Source: Aquisalibacillus elongatus
GTDB taxonomy: Bacteria; Bacillota; Bacilli; Bacillales; Alkalibacillaceae
DNA length: 64,000 nt
Direction of reading: 5' to 3'
Assembly: GCF_003843875.1 (NCBI RefSeq)
Contig: NZ_RKRF01000007.1
Span: 682,001-746,000 of the forward strand
Position 1 is the first letter of the stretch; every line of letters starts with the position of its first letter. Positions 1 to 8,198 of this stretch are shown piece after piece. Below the pieces are notes generated by a model that saw only the letters and a list, made by a program, of their open reading frames with translations, had not been told where the DNA came from and searched no databases. The position numbers and the translations under genes are program-made.

Positions 1-303
1 ATTTTTGACCAATACGGTATATGCTAAAAGTATAAATATTAACGCATAGAGTATTTCAGACTTCGATAGTGGTATGTATTGATTTAACTCAAAATAATAA
101 TTATTAAATAAAAAAGTCCATAATAATAATACCCCTACTATAGAAGGGAATGAAACGATAGGGATTCGTTTCATTTTTAACATTTCAAATAAACCGATTG
201 TTCCAATTAAATAAATAAAAATAACAAAAGGCCACTCGCCATATAAAACGAATGGTAAAAAGATTAATAATCCTATGATTGCTGTAATTATACGTGTTTT
301 CAT
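1..303 (-). CDS. cdsA: Phosphatidate cytidylyltransferase, N-terminal part (cut by window edge)
   Basis: The frame opens with ATG at 303 and runs off the window start, giving 101 codons. The protein is very hydrophobic, beginning MKTRIITAIIGLLIF and continuing with several membrane segments, as in CdsA, which makes CDP-diacylglycerol from phosphatidic acid and CTP in the membrane. The catalytic C-terminal part lies outside the window. It follows uppS by 14 bases on the same strand, which is the standard Bacillus order frr-uppS-cdsA. Identification rests on the membrane pattern and this position. Confidence 0.85.
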   Translation of the reverse strand, partial: MKTRIITAIIGLLIFLPFVLYGEWPFVIFIYLIGTIGLFEMLKMKRIPIVSFPSIVGVLLLWTFLFNNYYFELNQYIPLSKSEILYALIFILLAYTVLVKN

Positions 304-317
304 TATGCATCACAACC

Positions 318-1058
318 TTACAAACCACCAAACCTGCGTTTCCGGTTCTGGTATTCAATTATTGCTTCGTCTAAAGCTTCTTGGTCAAATTCAGGCCATA
401 ATTTCTCTGTAAAATAAAACTCGGAATAAGCCACTTGCCATAATAAATAATTGCTTAGCCTTTTTTCACCACTTGTTCTAATAACTAAATCTGGATCTGG
501 TAAACCTTTAGTATATAAATAATTTGAAATTAAAGACTCATCGATAGCATCAACACTTAGTTTATTTTCCTTAACATCTTGACTGATCGCCTTAACAGCA
601 TCTGAGATTTCCGAACGGCTTCCATAATTCAATGCAAAATTTAATTGAAGTCCAGTATTATGTTTTGTTTGCTCAATTGAATACTGAACAGCCTTTTTCG
701 TTGCCTCAGGCACACCGTCAAAATGGCCGATGGTTGTTACTCTTACATTATTGTTTACTAAATCCGGTAAATATGTATCTAAAAACTGCGACGGTAACTT
801 CATAATAAATTCGACTTCTTTTGGAGGTCGTTTCCAGTTTTCTGTTGAAAAAGCGTATAATGTTATGGCTTTTAACTCAAGCTCAACAGCTCTTTCTACA
901 ACTTTTTTTATCGTTTTCATACCTTCACGGTGACCGGCTACACGTGGCAAGCCTCTTTTTTTTGCCCATCTGCCATTTCCATCCATAATGATGGCAACAT
1001 GGTCTGGGACGTTCTCAAAATCAATAGTGTTTTGAGCCTTTTTTGTTTTAAAATTCAT
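318..1058 (-). CDS. uppS: Isoprenyl transferase (undecaprenyl diphosphate synthase)
   Basis: A cis-prenyltransferase that condenses isopentenyl diphosphate onto farnesyl diphosphate to make the C55 carrier lipid for cell wall synthesis. Family motifs are complete: MDGNGRWAKKRG near the N-terminus (catalytic Asp and the pyrophosphate-binding loop), the FSTENW motif around residue 75, and RTSGEKRLSNYLLWQ near residue 200. From the start chosen here it has 246 residues, normal for the family. Two ATGs lie six bases apart; CGAGGG abuts the first (1064) but sits six bases before the second (1058), so the second is preferred. It lies between frr and cdsA. Confidence 0.96.
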   Translation of the reverse strand: MNFKTKKAQNTIDFENVPDHVAIIMDGNGRWAKKRGLPRVAGHREGMKTIKKVVERAVELELKAITLYAFSTENWKRPPKEVEFIMKLPSQFLDTYLPDLVNNNVRVTTIGHFDGVPEATKKAVQYSIEQTKHNTGLQLNFALNYGSRSEISDAVKAISQDVKENKLSVDAIDESLISNYLYTKGLPDPDLVIRTSGEKRLSNYLLWQVAYSEFYFTEKLWPEFDQEALDEAIIEYQNRKRRFGGL

Positions 1059-1080
1059 GTTCATCCCTCGCCAAACAAGT

Positions 1081-1115
1081 AAGAAAAATTTAGCTTTCGC
1101 ATGATGCGAAAGCTA
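1081..1115 (-). terminator. Hairpin with T-run downstream of frr
   Basis: A perfect 10-bp stem (1091-1100 pairs with 1106-1115) with a 5-base loop, followed on the minus strand by AATTTTTCTT. It lies between frr and uppS, so it would end or attenuate transcription from pyrH-frr before uppS-cdsA. Confidence 0.75.
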
Positions 1116-1155
1116 TTAATATTATATCATGAATTTATGGTAATTCATTCTAATT

Positions 1156-1713
1156 TTATACTTCTGTCATTTCTTTTTCTTTAGCATCAAGTAATTCATC
1201 AATTTCAGCGATATGTTTGTCTGTTTCTTTTTGTACATCTTCTTGATAAGAACGTAAATCGTCTTCTGAGATTTCGCCTTCTTTTTCAAGCTTTTTAAGT
1301 TGATCGTTAGAGTCACGACGAATGTTACGAACTTGTACTCTTGCTTCCTCAGCATACTTTCTCGTAACTTTTACTAGATCTTTACGACGTTCTTCAGTTA
1401 GTGCCGGAATATTAATGCGAATAACATTACCGTCATTATTTGGCGTGAGTCCTAAATCCGCTTTTTGAATTCCTTTTTCGATGTTTTCAATTGCAGATTT
1501 ATCAAATGGTGTAATCACAAGTAAACGTGGTTCAGGAGCTGACACTGTTGACAGTTGATTCAGCGGAGTATTAGCTCCGTAATACTCTACATAAACCGAG
1601 TCTAGAATGGCAGGATTTGCTCTACCTGCACGAACAGTAGATAACTGTTTTGAATAAGCCTGTACGGCTTTTTTCATTTTGTCACGACATTCTTGAATTA
1701 CTGAATCACTCAT
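1156..1713 (-). CDS. frr: Ribosome recycling factor
   Basis: RRF splits the post-termination ribosome together with EF-G. The 185-residue length is exactly typical. The N-terminal [19 protein letters not shown] helix and the C-terminal coiled three-helix bundle rich in Lys and Glu are clear, as is the central [16 protein letters not shown] region. Its ATG overlaps the pyrH stop by eight bases (ATGAGTGA), with AGGAGG inside the end of pyrH, so the two genes look translationally coupled. Confidence 0.97.
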   Translation of the reverse strand: MSDSVIQECRDKMKKAVQAYSKQLSTVRAGRANPAILDSVYVEYYGANTPLNQLSTVSAPEPRLLVITPFDKSAIENIEKGIQKADLGLTPNNDGNVIRINIPALTEERRKDLVKVTRKYAEEARVQVRNIRRDSNDQLKKLEKEGEISEDDLRSYQEDVQKETDKHIAEIDELLDAKEKEMTEV

Positions 1714-2440
1714 GGTCTTCCTTCCTCCTAATTATGGTTCCAATATTTTCGCCTGTTACAACACGTCTAATGTTGTCTTTGTCAGTGATGGAGAATACAA
1801 TTAATGCTATGTTGTTATCCATACATAAAGATGAAGCAGTTGAATCCATCACGCCTAAACCTCCATTAAGTAAGTCTAAGTATGATAGCTCGTCATATTT
1901 GTAGGCTTCTGAGTCTAATTTTGGATCAGCATTGTATACGCCATCAACGTTGTTTTTAGCCATTAATATTACATCTGCTTCCATCTCTGCAGCCCTTAAA
2001 GCAGCTGTTGTATCTGTAGAGAAGTATGGATTACCAGTACCTCCAGCAAAAATAACGACACGTTTTTTCTCTAAATGACGCATAGCTTTCCTTCGAATAT
2101 ATGGTTCTGCCACCTGTCTCATTTCAATAGATGTTTGAACTCTAGTTGGAATATCCAAGTTTTCTAGTCCATCTTGTAGAGCTAATGAATTCATAACAGT
2201 TGCCAGCATTCCCATATAGTCAGCATTGGCGCGATCCATACCTACTTCACTACCTATTTTACCACGCCATAGGTTACCTCCGCCAACAACAATAACAATT
2301 TCTATGCCTAATTTATGAATTTCTTTTATTTGATTGGCAATTGATTTAATAAATTTAGGGTCAATACCGTAACCTTTATCCCCGCTTAATGCTTCCCCGC
2401 TTAGTTTTAAAACAATTCTATTATATTTTGCTGTCGACAT
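1706..2440 (-). CDS. pyrH: UMP kinase
   Basis: Phosphorylates UMP to UDP in pyrimidine nucleotide synthesis and belongs to the amino acid kinase fold, as bacterial UMP kinases do. Visible motifs are the N-terminal [10 protein letters not shown] phosphate-binding segment, [10 protein letters not shown] near residue 52, the [13 protein letters not shown] segment, and [14 protein letters not shown] around residue 131. Length 244 is standard. It follows tsf and overlaps frr, and a strong hairpin lies upstream between tsf and this gene. Confidence 0.97.
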   Translation of the reverse strand: MSTAKYNRIVLKLSGEALSGDKGYGIDPKFIKSIANQIKEIHKLGIEIVIVVGGGNLWRGKIGSEVGMDRANADYMGMLATVMNSLALQDGLENLDIPTRVQTSIEMRQVAEPYIRRKAMRHLEKKRVVIFAGGTGNPYFSTDTTAALRAAEMEADVILMAKNNVDGVYNADPKLDSEAYKYDELSYLDLLNGGLGVMDSTASSLCMDNNIALIVFSITDKDNIRRVVTGENIGTIIRRKEDHE

Positions 2441-2481
2441 AATGACCTCCGTTATGTTTACATGAAAGTTTTGACGTTTGC

Positions 2482-2513
2482 TTGAAAAATAGGGAACACA
2501 CTGTGTCCCCTAT
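2482..2513 (-). terminator. Hairpin with T-run between tsf and pyrH
   Basis: On the minus strand a 10-bp stem with one G-U pair (2504-2513 with 2489-2498) encloses a 5-base loop and is followed by TTTTTC. It comes after the tsf stop and before pyrH, so it probably sets a lower level of pyrH-frr transcription than tsf. Confidence 0.75.
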
Positions 2514-2528
2514 CTTGTTAAGCAAAAA

Positions 2529-3413
2529 TTAGTTATTTACTTGGTTCATAACTTCGTCTACGAAGTTATCTTCACGTTTTTCCATGCCTTCGCCAACTTC
2601 ATAACGAACGTATTGTTTGACAGTAGCACCTTTTGATTCAACATACTTCTTAACTGTTTGATCAGGATCTTTAACAAATTCTTGTTCAAGTAAGCAAATT
2701 TCTTCAAAGAATTTTCTAAGACGACCTTCAACCATTTTTTCTACAATATTTTCAGGTTTACCTTCGTTTAGTGCTTGTTGCTTTAACATTTCACGCTCTT
2801 TATTCACTTCTTCTTCTGGTACATCTTCACGAGAAATATAACGAGGGTTAACAGCAGCAACGTGCATTGCAACATCTTTAGCTACTTGCTCATCATCTGT
2901 ACCTTCTAATAAAGCTAATACGCCAATACGGCCACCCATGTGTAAATATTTACCGAAAGCTGCGTTATCATCTTTTTCAATGATTTCAAAACGGCGTAGT
3001 GAAAGCTTCTCACCGATTTTTGCAATTGCAGACTTAATGTAGTACTCTAATGTATCGCCTTCACCGTGAAGCTTTTGTTCCATAGCTTCTTCAAGTGTTG
3101 CAGGCTTGAATTTAAGTAAATGATTCGCTAGATCGTCTAATAACGTTTTGAACTCATCGTTTTTAGCAACGAAGTCAGTTTCGCTGTTCACTTCAATAAT
3201 AACAGCTGTATTACCTTCACTCACAATATGAGTTGAACCTTCTGCAGCTACACGGTCAGCTTTTTTAGCTGCTTTTGCCATACCTTTTTCACGTAGAAAT
3301 TCTGCTGCTTTTTCTAGGTCACCATCAGTTTCAGTTAAAGCCTTTTTGCAGTCCATCATACCTGCACCAGTTTTTTCACGTAATTCTTTTACCATTTGTG
3401 CTGTTACAGCCAT
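2529..3413 (-). CDS. tsf: Translation elongation factor Ts
   Basis: EF-Ts is the nucleotide exchange factor that regenerates EF-Tu-GTP. The N-terminal UBA-like domain with [16 protein letters not shown] is plain, as is the [12 protein letters not shown] segment near residue 79 that contacts EF-Tu. The length, 294, matches Bacillus EF-Ts, and the C-terminal dimerisation region is present. It sits in the conserved rpsB-tsf pair with a terminator-like hairpin on each side. Confidence 0.97.
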   Translation of the reverse strand: MAVTAQMVKELREKTGAGMMDCKKALTETDGDLEKAAEFLREKGMAKAAKKADRVAAEGSTHIVSEGNTAVIIEVNSETDFVAKNDEFKTLLDDLANHLLKFKPATLEEAMEQKLHGEGDTLEYYIKSAIAKIGEKLSLRRFEIIEKDDNAAFGKYLHMGGRIGVLALLEGTDDEQVAKDVAMHVAAVNPRYISREDVPEEEVNKEREMLKQQALNEGKPENIVEKMVEGRLRKFFEEICLLEQEFVKDPDQTVKKYVESKGATVKQYVRYEVGEGMEKREDNFVDEVMNQVNN

Positions 3414-3470
3414 ATAAATCCTCCTTAACTTAACTTTATTTCATTCGTCATATGATGACGTTATTATGCT

Positions 3471-3508
3471 TTAAAAAAGGTGATAAAAGGCTCAACCTCT
3501 TATCACCT
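3471..3508 (-). terminator. Hairpin with T-run between rpsB and tsf
   Basis: The minus strand reads AGGTGATAAGAGG, a short loop, then CCTTTTATCACCT and a run of six T. The stem begins seven bases after the rpsB stop. It is likely a partial terminator that adjusts the ratio of S2 to EF-Ts mRNA. Confidence 0.75.
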
Positions 3509-3514
3509 CACCTT

Positions 3515-4282
3515 TTACTCTTGCACTGTTTCAGTTTCTTCAGATTGTTCTTCAGAAACTTCTGCTTGTTCTTCTTCTGCCGCAACATCTTGAGTTGTTT
3601 CACCTTGTTTAACTTCTAAAATAGCATCTGCCATTTTAGCAACAATTAGTTTAACGGCACGGATTGCATCGTCGTTTGCTGGGATGACGTAATCTACTTC
3701 ATCCGGGTCACAGTTAGTATCTACCATTGCAACAATTGGGATGTTTAATTTATGCGCTTCAGCAACAGCAATACGTTCTTTACGTGGATCAACGATGAAT
3801 AATGCATCCGGAAGGCCATCCATGTCTTTTACACCGCCTAAAAATTTCTCTAGACGATCTTTTTCTTTTAAGATCATAACGACTTCTTTTTTCGGAAGTA
3901 CGTCGAATGTGCCATCTTCTTGCATGCGCTCAATATCTTTTAGACGATTAACACGTTTTTGAATCGTTTTGAAGTTTGTTAGTGTACCACCTAACCAACG
4001 TGAGTTGACATAGTACATTCCAGAACGAAGAGCTTCTTCCTTCACTGTGTCTTGCGCTTGCTTCTTCGTACCTACGAATAGAACTTTGCCTCCATCTTCA
4101 GCTAGGTTCTTCACAAAGTTATAAGCTTCATCAACCTTTTTAACTGTTTTTTGTAGGTCGATGATGTAAATGCCGTTACGCTCCGTAAAGATGTATTTTT
4201 TCATCTTCGGATTCCAACGACGAGTTTGGTGTCCGAAATGAACACCAGCTTCTAGTAGCTGTTTCATTGAAATAACAGACAT
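3515..4282 (-). CDS. rpsB: 30S ribosomal protein S2
   Basis: S2 binds the 30S head-body junction and is needed for S1 docking and initiation. The start [27 protein letters not shown] (quoted here by position: residues 1 to 27) is diagnostic, with the coiled-coil insertion around residues 100-150 and the [16 protein letters not shown] segment near 165. The last 30 residues form a Glu-rich tail longer than the usual core, common in salt-adapted Bacillaceae. It is preceded by its own promoter and followed by a hairpin and tsf. Confidence 0.97.
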   Translation of the reverse strand: MSVISMKQLLEAGVHFGHQTRRWNPKMKKYIFTERNGIYIIDLQKTVKKVDEAYNFVKNLAEDGGKVLFVGTKKQAQDTVKEEALRSGMYYVNSRWLGGTLTNFKTIQKRVNRLKDIERMQEDGTFDVLPKKEVVMILKEKDRLEKFLGGVKDMDGLPDALFIVDPRKERIAVAEAHKLNIPIVAMVDTNCDPDEVDYVIPANDDAIRAVKLIVAKMADAILEVKQGETTQDVAAEEEQAEVSEEQSEETETVQE

Positions 4283-4399
4283 AATTTAATTCCTCCTATG
4301 GTTTTATTCCTCCGCCTACTTCATAAATGAATCAAAACTTACGTTTTATAAGCACCTTTGACTCATTTCCATAAGCGTGTGTATTTAACACCAAAAGTT

Positions 4400-4428
4400 A
4401 ATATATCATAACCTTGGTGAGCTAGCAA
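4400..4428 (-). promoter_or_regulatory. Sigma-A-type promoter upstream of rpsB
   Basis: On the minus strand TTGCTA (4423-4428) is separated by exactly 17 bases from TATATT (4400-4405). The predicted start would leave a leader of about 110 bases before rpsB, long enough for the autogenous S2 control known in other bacteria, though I see no fold I can name. A 7-bp stem (4410-4416 with 4426-4432) overlaps it at the end of the swrB-like gene. Confidence 0.6.
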
Positions 4429-4431
4429 GGT

Positions 4432-4914
4432 TTATACGTGCATTTTTTGATTAAATTTTACAATAAGTTCAATCTCAGTGCTTCCTTTATCCAACTTTTT
4501 CGCAATCTCTTCAATGCTATGCCCAGAATGATACAAATGCATAACTTGTGTTTGTAAAGATGGCGGTTCAACTTGATCCTCAACTGAAACTGACTCAGGC
4601 TTAAAGTCAGATTTCATTTGTTCTGTAGCATTATGTCTATGTGTCGGCTGATAGGATTGTGATATTTGATTATCGGACGCTTTCGTCGGTTCGAATGTTG
4701 AGTGTTCAACTTTCGATATTGCTTGAATGAACTTCTTATTTTCATCTTTTAACTCTAATAAATAAGAGTCAAACATATCTTCAGTTTCACGTACACGTTT
4801 TTCAAAGTGACGTTCGGATTCGTTTTGTTTCTGTACTTGTTGATATAACCAAATAATGGCAACAAACGTTACACCGTGTAAAATTAGACTAAAAATTAAT
4901 AATATATTGTTCAT
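4432..4914 (-). CDS. swrB: SwrB-like membrane protein (DUF6115 family)
   Basis: A 160-residue protein with one N-terminal membrane segment (about residues 4-24), a Glu/Lys-rich coiled region (25-70), a variable linker, and a C-terminal helix-turn-helix-like motif, GHSIEEIAKKLDKGSTEIEL. That layout and the place right after the fla/che operon and before rpsB match B. subtilis SwrB (YlxL), a swarming factor that promotes assembly of the flagellar export gate. Sequence identity to SwrB outside the C-terminus looks low, so the name rests partly on position. Confidence 0.75.
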   Translation of the reverse strand: MNNILLIFSLILHGVTFVAIIWLYQQVQKQNESERHFEKRVRETEDMFDSYLLELKDENKKFIQAISKVEHSTFEPTKASDNQISQSYQPTHRHNATEQMKSDFKPESVSVEDQVEPPSLQTQVMHLYHSGHSIEEIAKKLDKGSTEIELIVKFNQKMHV

Positions 4915-4930
4915 AATGACATCCTTATTC

Positions 4931-5239
4931 TTATCCAGAATAGTCGATAATATTTCCGAGATAGGGGTGTTTTTCTGAGGGATATGACTTCTCTATGTCT
5001 GAATCAGAATTAGAAATAGAGTGTTGTTGGTCGGATGAAGACTCGTCCTCTTCATTCCTGACTTTCTCCTCTTCTTTTGCCTCTAACACCTTTTTCCTTT
5101 TCAATTCAGCATTCTTCATTTGTATTTGAGCCATTTGATCCTGGGAAAGTTGTCCACGTTGATTCATTTGCTCCTGCAATTGACCTGCATCTTGAGTTCT
5201 AGGAAGTGCAACTTGAAGTTCAACACCTTTCCAACTCAT
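4931..5239 (-). CDS. Conserved hypothetical protein of the fla/che tail
   Basis: A 102-residue soluble protein. Residues 1-45 resemble a small family I recognise from several Bacillaceae at this site, starting with VELQVALPRTQDAG and followed by a Gln-rich helix. Residues 46-80 are highly charged and low in complexity (Lys/Glu, then Ser/Asp), and the end is HPYLGNIIDYSG. It has no membrane segment or known catalytic motif. It lies 16 bases upstream of the swrB-like gene and is separated from the FapA gene by a palindromic repeat. Function unknown; a motility role is only a guess from position. Confidence 0.7.
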   Translation of the reverse strand: MSWKGVELQVALPRTQDAGQLQEQMNQRGQLSQDQMAQIQMKNAELKRKKVLEAKEEEKVRNEEDESSSDQQHSISNSDSDIEKSYPSEKHPYLGNIIDYSG

Positions 5240-5305
5240 CAGAACACCACACCTTATATATTTTATAGATCAAGTGATTCCTTCTTATTGATTATAGCAA
5301 AATGA

Positions 5306-5454
5306 GTTGTTGTATTGTGGTGAGCGAAGGTGGCGAATCCTGTGGGAACAGCACGAGACGAAAATCACGCAAAGCGAAACGATAGTGAGCTTTGGGAAGT
5401 TGAGTCCGTGCCCACGGAAAGCGTCCACCGAAAGCGAATCACAAGAACAACAAC
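5306..5454 (+). repeat. Dispersed palindromic repeat, copy 1
   Basis: About 150 bp able to fold on itself. The outer arms GTTGTTGT (5306-5313) and ACAACAAC (5447-5454) are exact inverted repeats; TTGTG/CACAA (5315-5319 with 5440-5444), GTGGG/CCCAC, GCAC/GTGC and CAAAGC/GCTTTG follow inward. The core, from GGGAACAGCACGA to CGTGCCCACGGAAAGCG (5344-5423), matches copy 2 at 56431-56543 in the opposite orientation. It lies within the fla/che operon between the FapA gene and the small hypothetical gene. It resembles a repeat family scattered through Bacillaceae genomes; I cannot give it a published name. Confidence 0.85.
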
Positions 5455-5474
5455 GGGGTTCACATAGATCTTTT

Positions 5475-6866
5475 TTATAAAGAAGAAATGGTGAAGTCAT
5501 TTTCTATGAAGACAACGGATATATACTTTTCTTCTCTTAATATTTTCTTAGAGTATTTTCCGGCAAAAATTTCTGTGTTTGGATAAATTATACCATGTGC
5601 AGACAGCTTTATAAACTCTTCTACTTGTTCTCCTAAATCAATCTCACTAAATTCATTCTTTAAGTCATCTAATAACAACTTCGTCTGATCAATTGATTTC
5701 TCCTGCTTAAGTAAAATAGCCTTTTCTTTAGCATTTAGATCTCTTACATTTTGTTTTTGTTTAAGGGACTGACCAATTTGTTCAAGTTTCTGTAGTTGAT
5801 CTTCTAATGATTCTATTTCGTTTTCTAAATAACGACGTCGGTCTCTCGCTTCCTTATTTTCACCTAAATAAATATTTGTAGAGGTGTGCATACGATTACC
5901 TACATCTCGGCATACAATTTTCTGTCCTGCAGAGACCGACCCTCCAATGATATGCCCCTTCTGACACACAACTTCTTCCTTAGCAGATACTTGACTATGA
6001 AAAATTGACTGATTAACTTGAATTGATCTCCCTGAAGATAATTGCCCTTGATTAACGTTCCTAATATGTATATCGACACCTGCTTTAATAAAACCTTTAC
6101 CTAATCCAGAGATTCCCTCACGTACATATACAGAGCCACCAGCTGTTAAGTCTGCAGCCTCAACTAATCCGTAAACCGTTATATCGCCTCTTGCTTTTAC
6201 TGAAAATCCCTCAGGAATATCACCTTTAATGACGACTGAGCCATTAAAATCAATATTACCTGTCTTTAAATTGAGTGATTCAGATACTTCATATAAAGGT
6301 AATACTTGAATCTGTTTAAAATTCATCGATATTTGACCATTATCAATGGCATAGTAAGAACGCTCTTCTTCTACATATTTAACACCTTTTCCTGGTTTTA
6401 ATTGTGGCCAACTACCAGGCTTAGGTTCAATTTCGTCATTCGAAACAGTTGTTCCGGATTCACCAGGTGTAGGTGGTATGATGACAGCTAATAAATCTCC
6501 CGCTTCAGCTTTCGGAATTTTAATGACTTCTTTAAAGTCAATTCGTTCTGATTGAGATAAATCCATCTTCACTTCCACATCCACTTGATACTGGATATAG
6601 CCATCGTTCCCATTTACAGGGGGCATCCCTTCTGCAATAGTTAACGGCCACTCAATTTCATTAGGGTGCTCTATAATGTTTTTTATTAGTTTCTCATTAA
6701 TGCCAAAATTCGCTTGTTCTTCGGATAAAAAATCTAAAATAATTTGTTCAGCATGATTCTCTTTTGACAAATCGATGAGATTACTTTCTGAACCCTCAAT
6801 TAGGTTTAACGTAGCTTCTAGATGATCATTAGATAAGGTTACTTGAAAAATTTGACTCAAATCCAT
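5475..6866 (-). CDS. FapA family protein (DUF342, flagellar assembly protein A)
   Basis: 463 residues. The N-terminal part leads into the DUF342 segment with VDVEVKMDLSQSERIDFKEV near residue 90 and the IPPTPGESGTTV motif near 130. A Gly-rich right-handed beta-helix follows (about 195-335), as in the bactofilin and MinC-like repeats of this family. A coiled coil covers about 345-410. FapA proteins often lie beside sigD or flagellar genes in Bacillaceae and have been linked to polar flagellar assembly in Vibrio; their biochemical role is unclear. It follows sigD by about 40 bases. Confidence 0.88.
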   Translation of the reverse strand: MDLSQIFQVTLSNDHLEATLNLIEGSESNLIDLSKENHAEQIILDFLSEEQANFGINEKLIKNIIEHPNEIEWPLTIAEGMPPVNGNDGYIQYQVDVEVKMDLSQSERIDFKEVIKIPKAEAGDLLAVIIPPTPGESGTTVSNDEIEPKPGSWPQLKPGKGVKYVEEERSYYAIDNGQISMNFKQIQVLPLYEVSESLNLKTGNIDFNGSVVIKGDIPEGFSVKARGDITVYGLVEAADLTAGGSVYVREGISGLGKGFIKAGVDIHIRNVNQGQLSSGRSIQVNQSIFHSQVSAKEEVVCQKGHIIGGSVSAGQKIVCRDVGNRMHTSTNIYLGENKEARDRRRYLENEIESLEDQLQKLEQIGQSLKQKQNVRDLNAKEKAILLKQEKSIDQTKLLLDDLKNEFSEIDLGEQVEEFIKLSAHGIIYPNTEIFAGKYSKKILREEKYISVVFIENDFTISSL

Positions 6867-6907
6867 GATGACTCACCTCTATCGTAATAATAAGCAAGTT
6901 TACATAA

Positions 6908-7672
6908 TTAAATTACGGATAACTTGTTTCTTAATTTAGCAATTGCTTTACTATGAATTTGCGATATACGGGATGTTGATCGTTCTAATACTTGGCCAAT
7001 TTCTGTAAACGTCAACTCTTCTTTATAAAATAAGCTAATGACTAATTGTTCATTTTCATTTAATTCCGTAATTAAATGACTAATTTCATGAATGCTTTCA
7101 TTTCTCTCAATAACTTCTGATGGTGTTAAACCATCTTCATCAGGAATAGTGTTTCTTAAATTCTCGCGTTGGTCATCATCCGATTCCGTTGTTTTATCTT
7201 CAATGGATAATACATTTGCGAATAAAGTATCCTTAACTACTTCTGCAACTTCATCTTCGTCTAGATTCGTATACGATGCCACTTCTTCTAGTGTTGGTGT
7301 TCTTTTATATTGTTGTTCTAATGTTTCATAAGCTTGTTCTATTTGTTTGGACTTATCGCGAACTGATCTTGGTAACCAGTCTTCTTTTCTTAATCCGTCA
7401 ATAATCGCACCTCTTATTCTAAAAGAAGCGTATGTATCAAACTTTAAGTCACGTTTAGTATCAAATTTTTCAAGTGCATCAACTAGCCCCATAAATGCTA
7501 AACTTTTCACATCTTGACGATCAACATTTTTAGGAAGATGAGCAAACACTCGATTAACTTGATAATCAATTAACGGCATATAATATTCAACCAACTCATT
7601 ACCAGCATCACGATCTTTATTTTCTTGCCATTTTTCCCATAAAGATTCCAAAGAGGTCGTTGTTTGTTTCAC
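6908..7672 (-). CDS. sigD: RNA polymerase sigma factor SigD (FliA)
   Basis: The sigma-28 factor that directs RNA polymerase to late flagellar, chemotaxis and autolysin promoters. Region 2 contains DVKSLAFMGLVDALEKFD and the FDTYASFRIRGAIIDGLR box typical of FliA sigmas. Region 3 follows, and region 4 holds the helix-turn-helix ELTFTEIGQVLERSTSRIS near the end. The longest frame begins at a TTG (7687); GTG at 7672 is preferred because GGGGGT lies seven bases before it. This gives 254 residues, like B. subtilis SigD. It is close to the 3' end of fla/che, where its expression depends on how far transcription reaches. Confidence 0.96.
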   Translation of the reverse strand: MKQTTTSLESLWEKWQENKDRDAGNELVEYYMPLIDYQVNRVFAHLPKNVDRQDVKSLAFMGLVDALEKFDTKRDLKFDTYASFRIRGAIIDGLRKEDWLPRSVRDKSKQIEQAYETLEQQYKRTPTLEEVASYTNLDEDEVAEVVKDTLFANVLSIEDKTTESDDDQRENLRNTIPDEDGLTPSEVIERNESIHEISHLITELNENEQLVISLFYKEELTFTEIGQVLERSTSRISQIHSKAIAKLRNKLSVI

Positions 7673-7698
7673 GTTCTGTACCCCCAAACCTAGACGAA

Positions 7699-8196
7699 TT
7701 ATATATAAGTAATGCCCTTATAAACTGTTCTGATCTTCAATTCAAAGGTGCTTGTGTCAAACTCAATCGTTCGACCACTACTGCCACCGATATCTTTTGC
7801 AATTATCGGTATTGATAGTTGTTCCAGACGTTCTTCAATAGCGTTAACATTTTTCTGACCGATGTTCATCTTTTCATTTTGGCTAGATAAATTAAACATT
7901 TGGGAACCTCCAGCCATTTTAGCTTTAAAAACTCGTCTTTTAGCACCCTGTTTAATTAATTGTTCGATTAATTCGCTAATACCCGTGTCAGCAAATTTGC
8001 CAGGATTAAATTCAGTATTTCGAGCTAATGATGATTCAGGCAACATAATATGAACCATACCTGCTGTGTAAGTGATATCATCATAGATTACTAAACCTAC
8101 ACAAGATCCTAATCCAGAGGTTGAAATAGTTTGCGGGCGGCGCGCAACCTTCAAGTCTGCAATTCCTACTTTAACGATATCCAGTGTTTGTTCCAT
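7699..8196 (-). CDS. cheD: Chemoreceptor glutamine deamidase CheD
   Basis: Deamidates glutamines on chemoreceptors and, when bound to CheC, raises CheC phosphatase activity. The catalytic Cys sits in STSGLGSCVGLVIYD (about residue 31) and the His in AGMVHIMLPES; the third element, AKMAGGSQMF, is at about 95. The length, 165, matches B. subtilis CheD. It lies 2 bases from cheC, in the usual cheC-cheD-sigD order. Confidence 0.96.
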   Translation of the reverse strand: MEQTLDIVKVGIADLKVARRPQTISTSGLGSCVGLVIYDDITYTAGMVHIMLPESSLARNTEFNPGKFADTGISELIEQLIKQGAKRRVFKAKMAGGSQMFNLSSQNEKMNIGQKNVNAIEERLEQLSIPIIAKDIGGSSGRTIEFDTSTFELKIRTVYKGITYI

Positions 8197-8198
8197 GA

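Noticed and set aside
1650-1904. Plus-strand reading frame across the frr-pyrH junction
   Set aside because: It is antisense to two strongly conserved genes and has no start signal.
5285-5500. A 71-codon minus-strand reading frame with several Cys
   Set aside because: It lies wholly on the palindromic repeat, has no Shine-Dalgarno sequence or recognisable family, and is explained by the repeat sequence.
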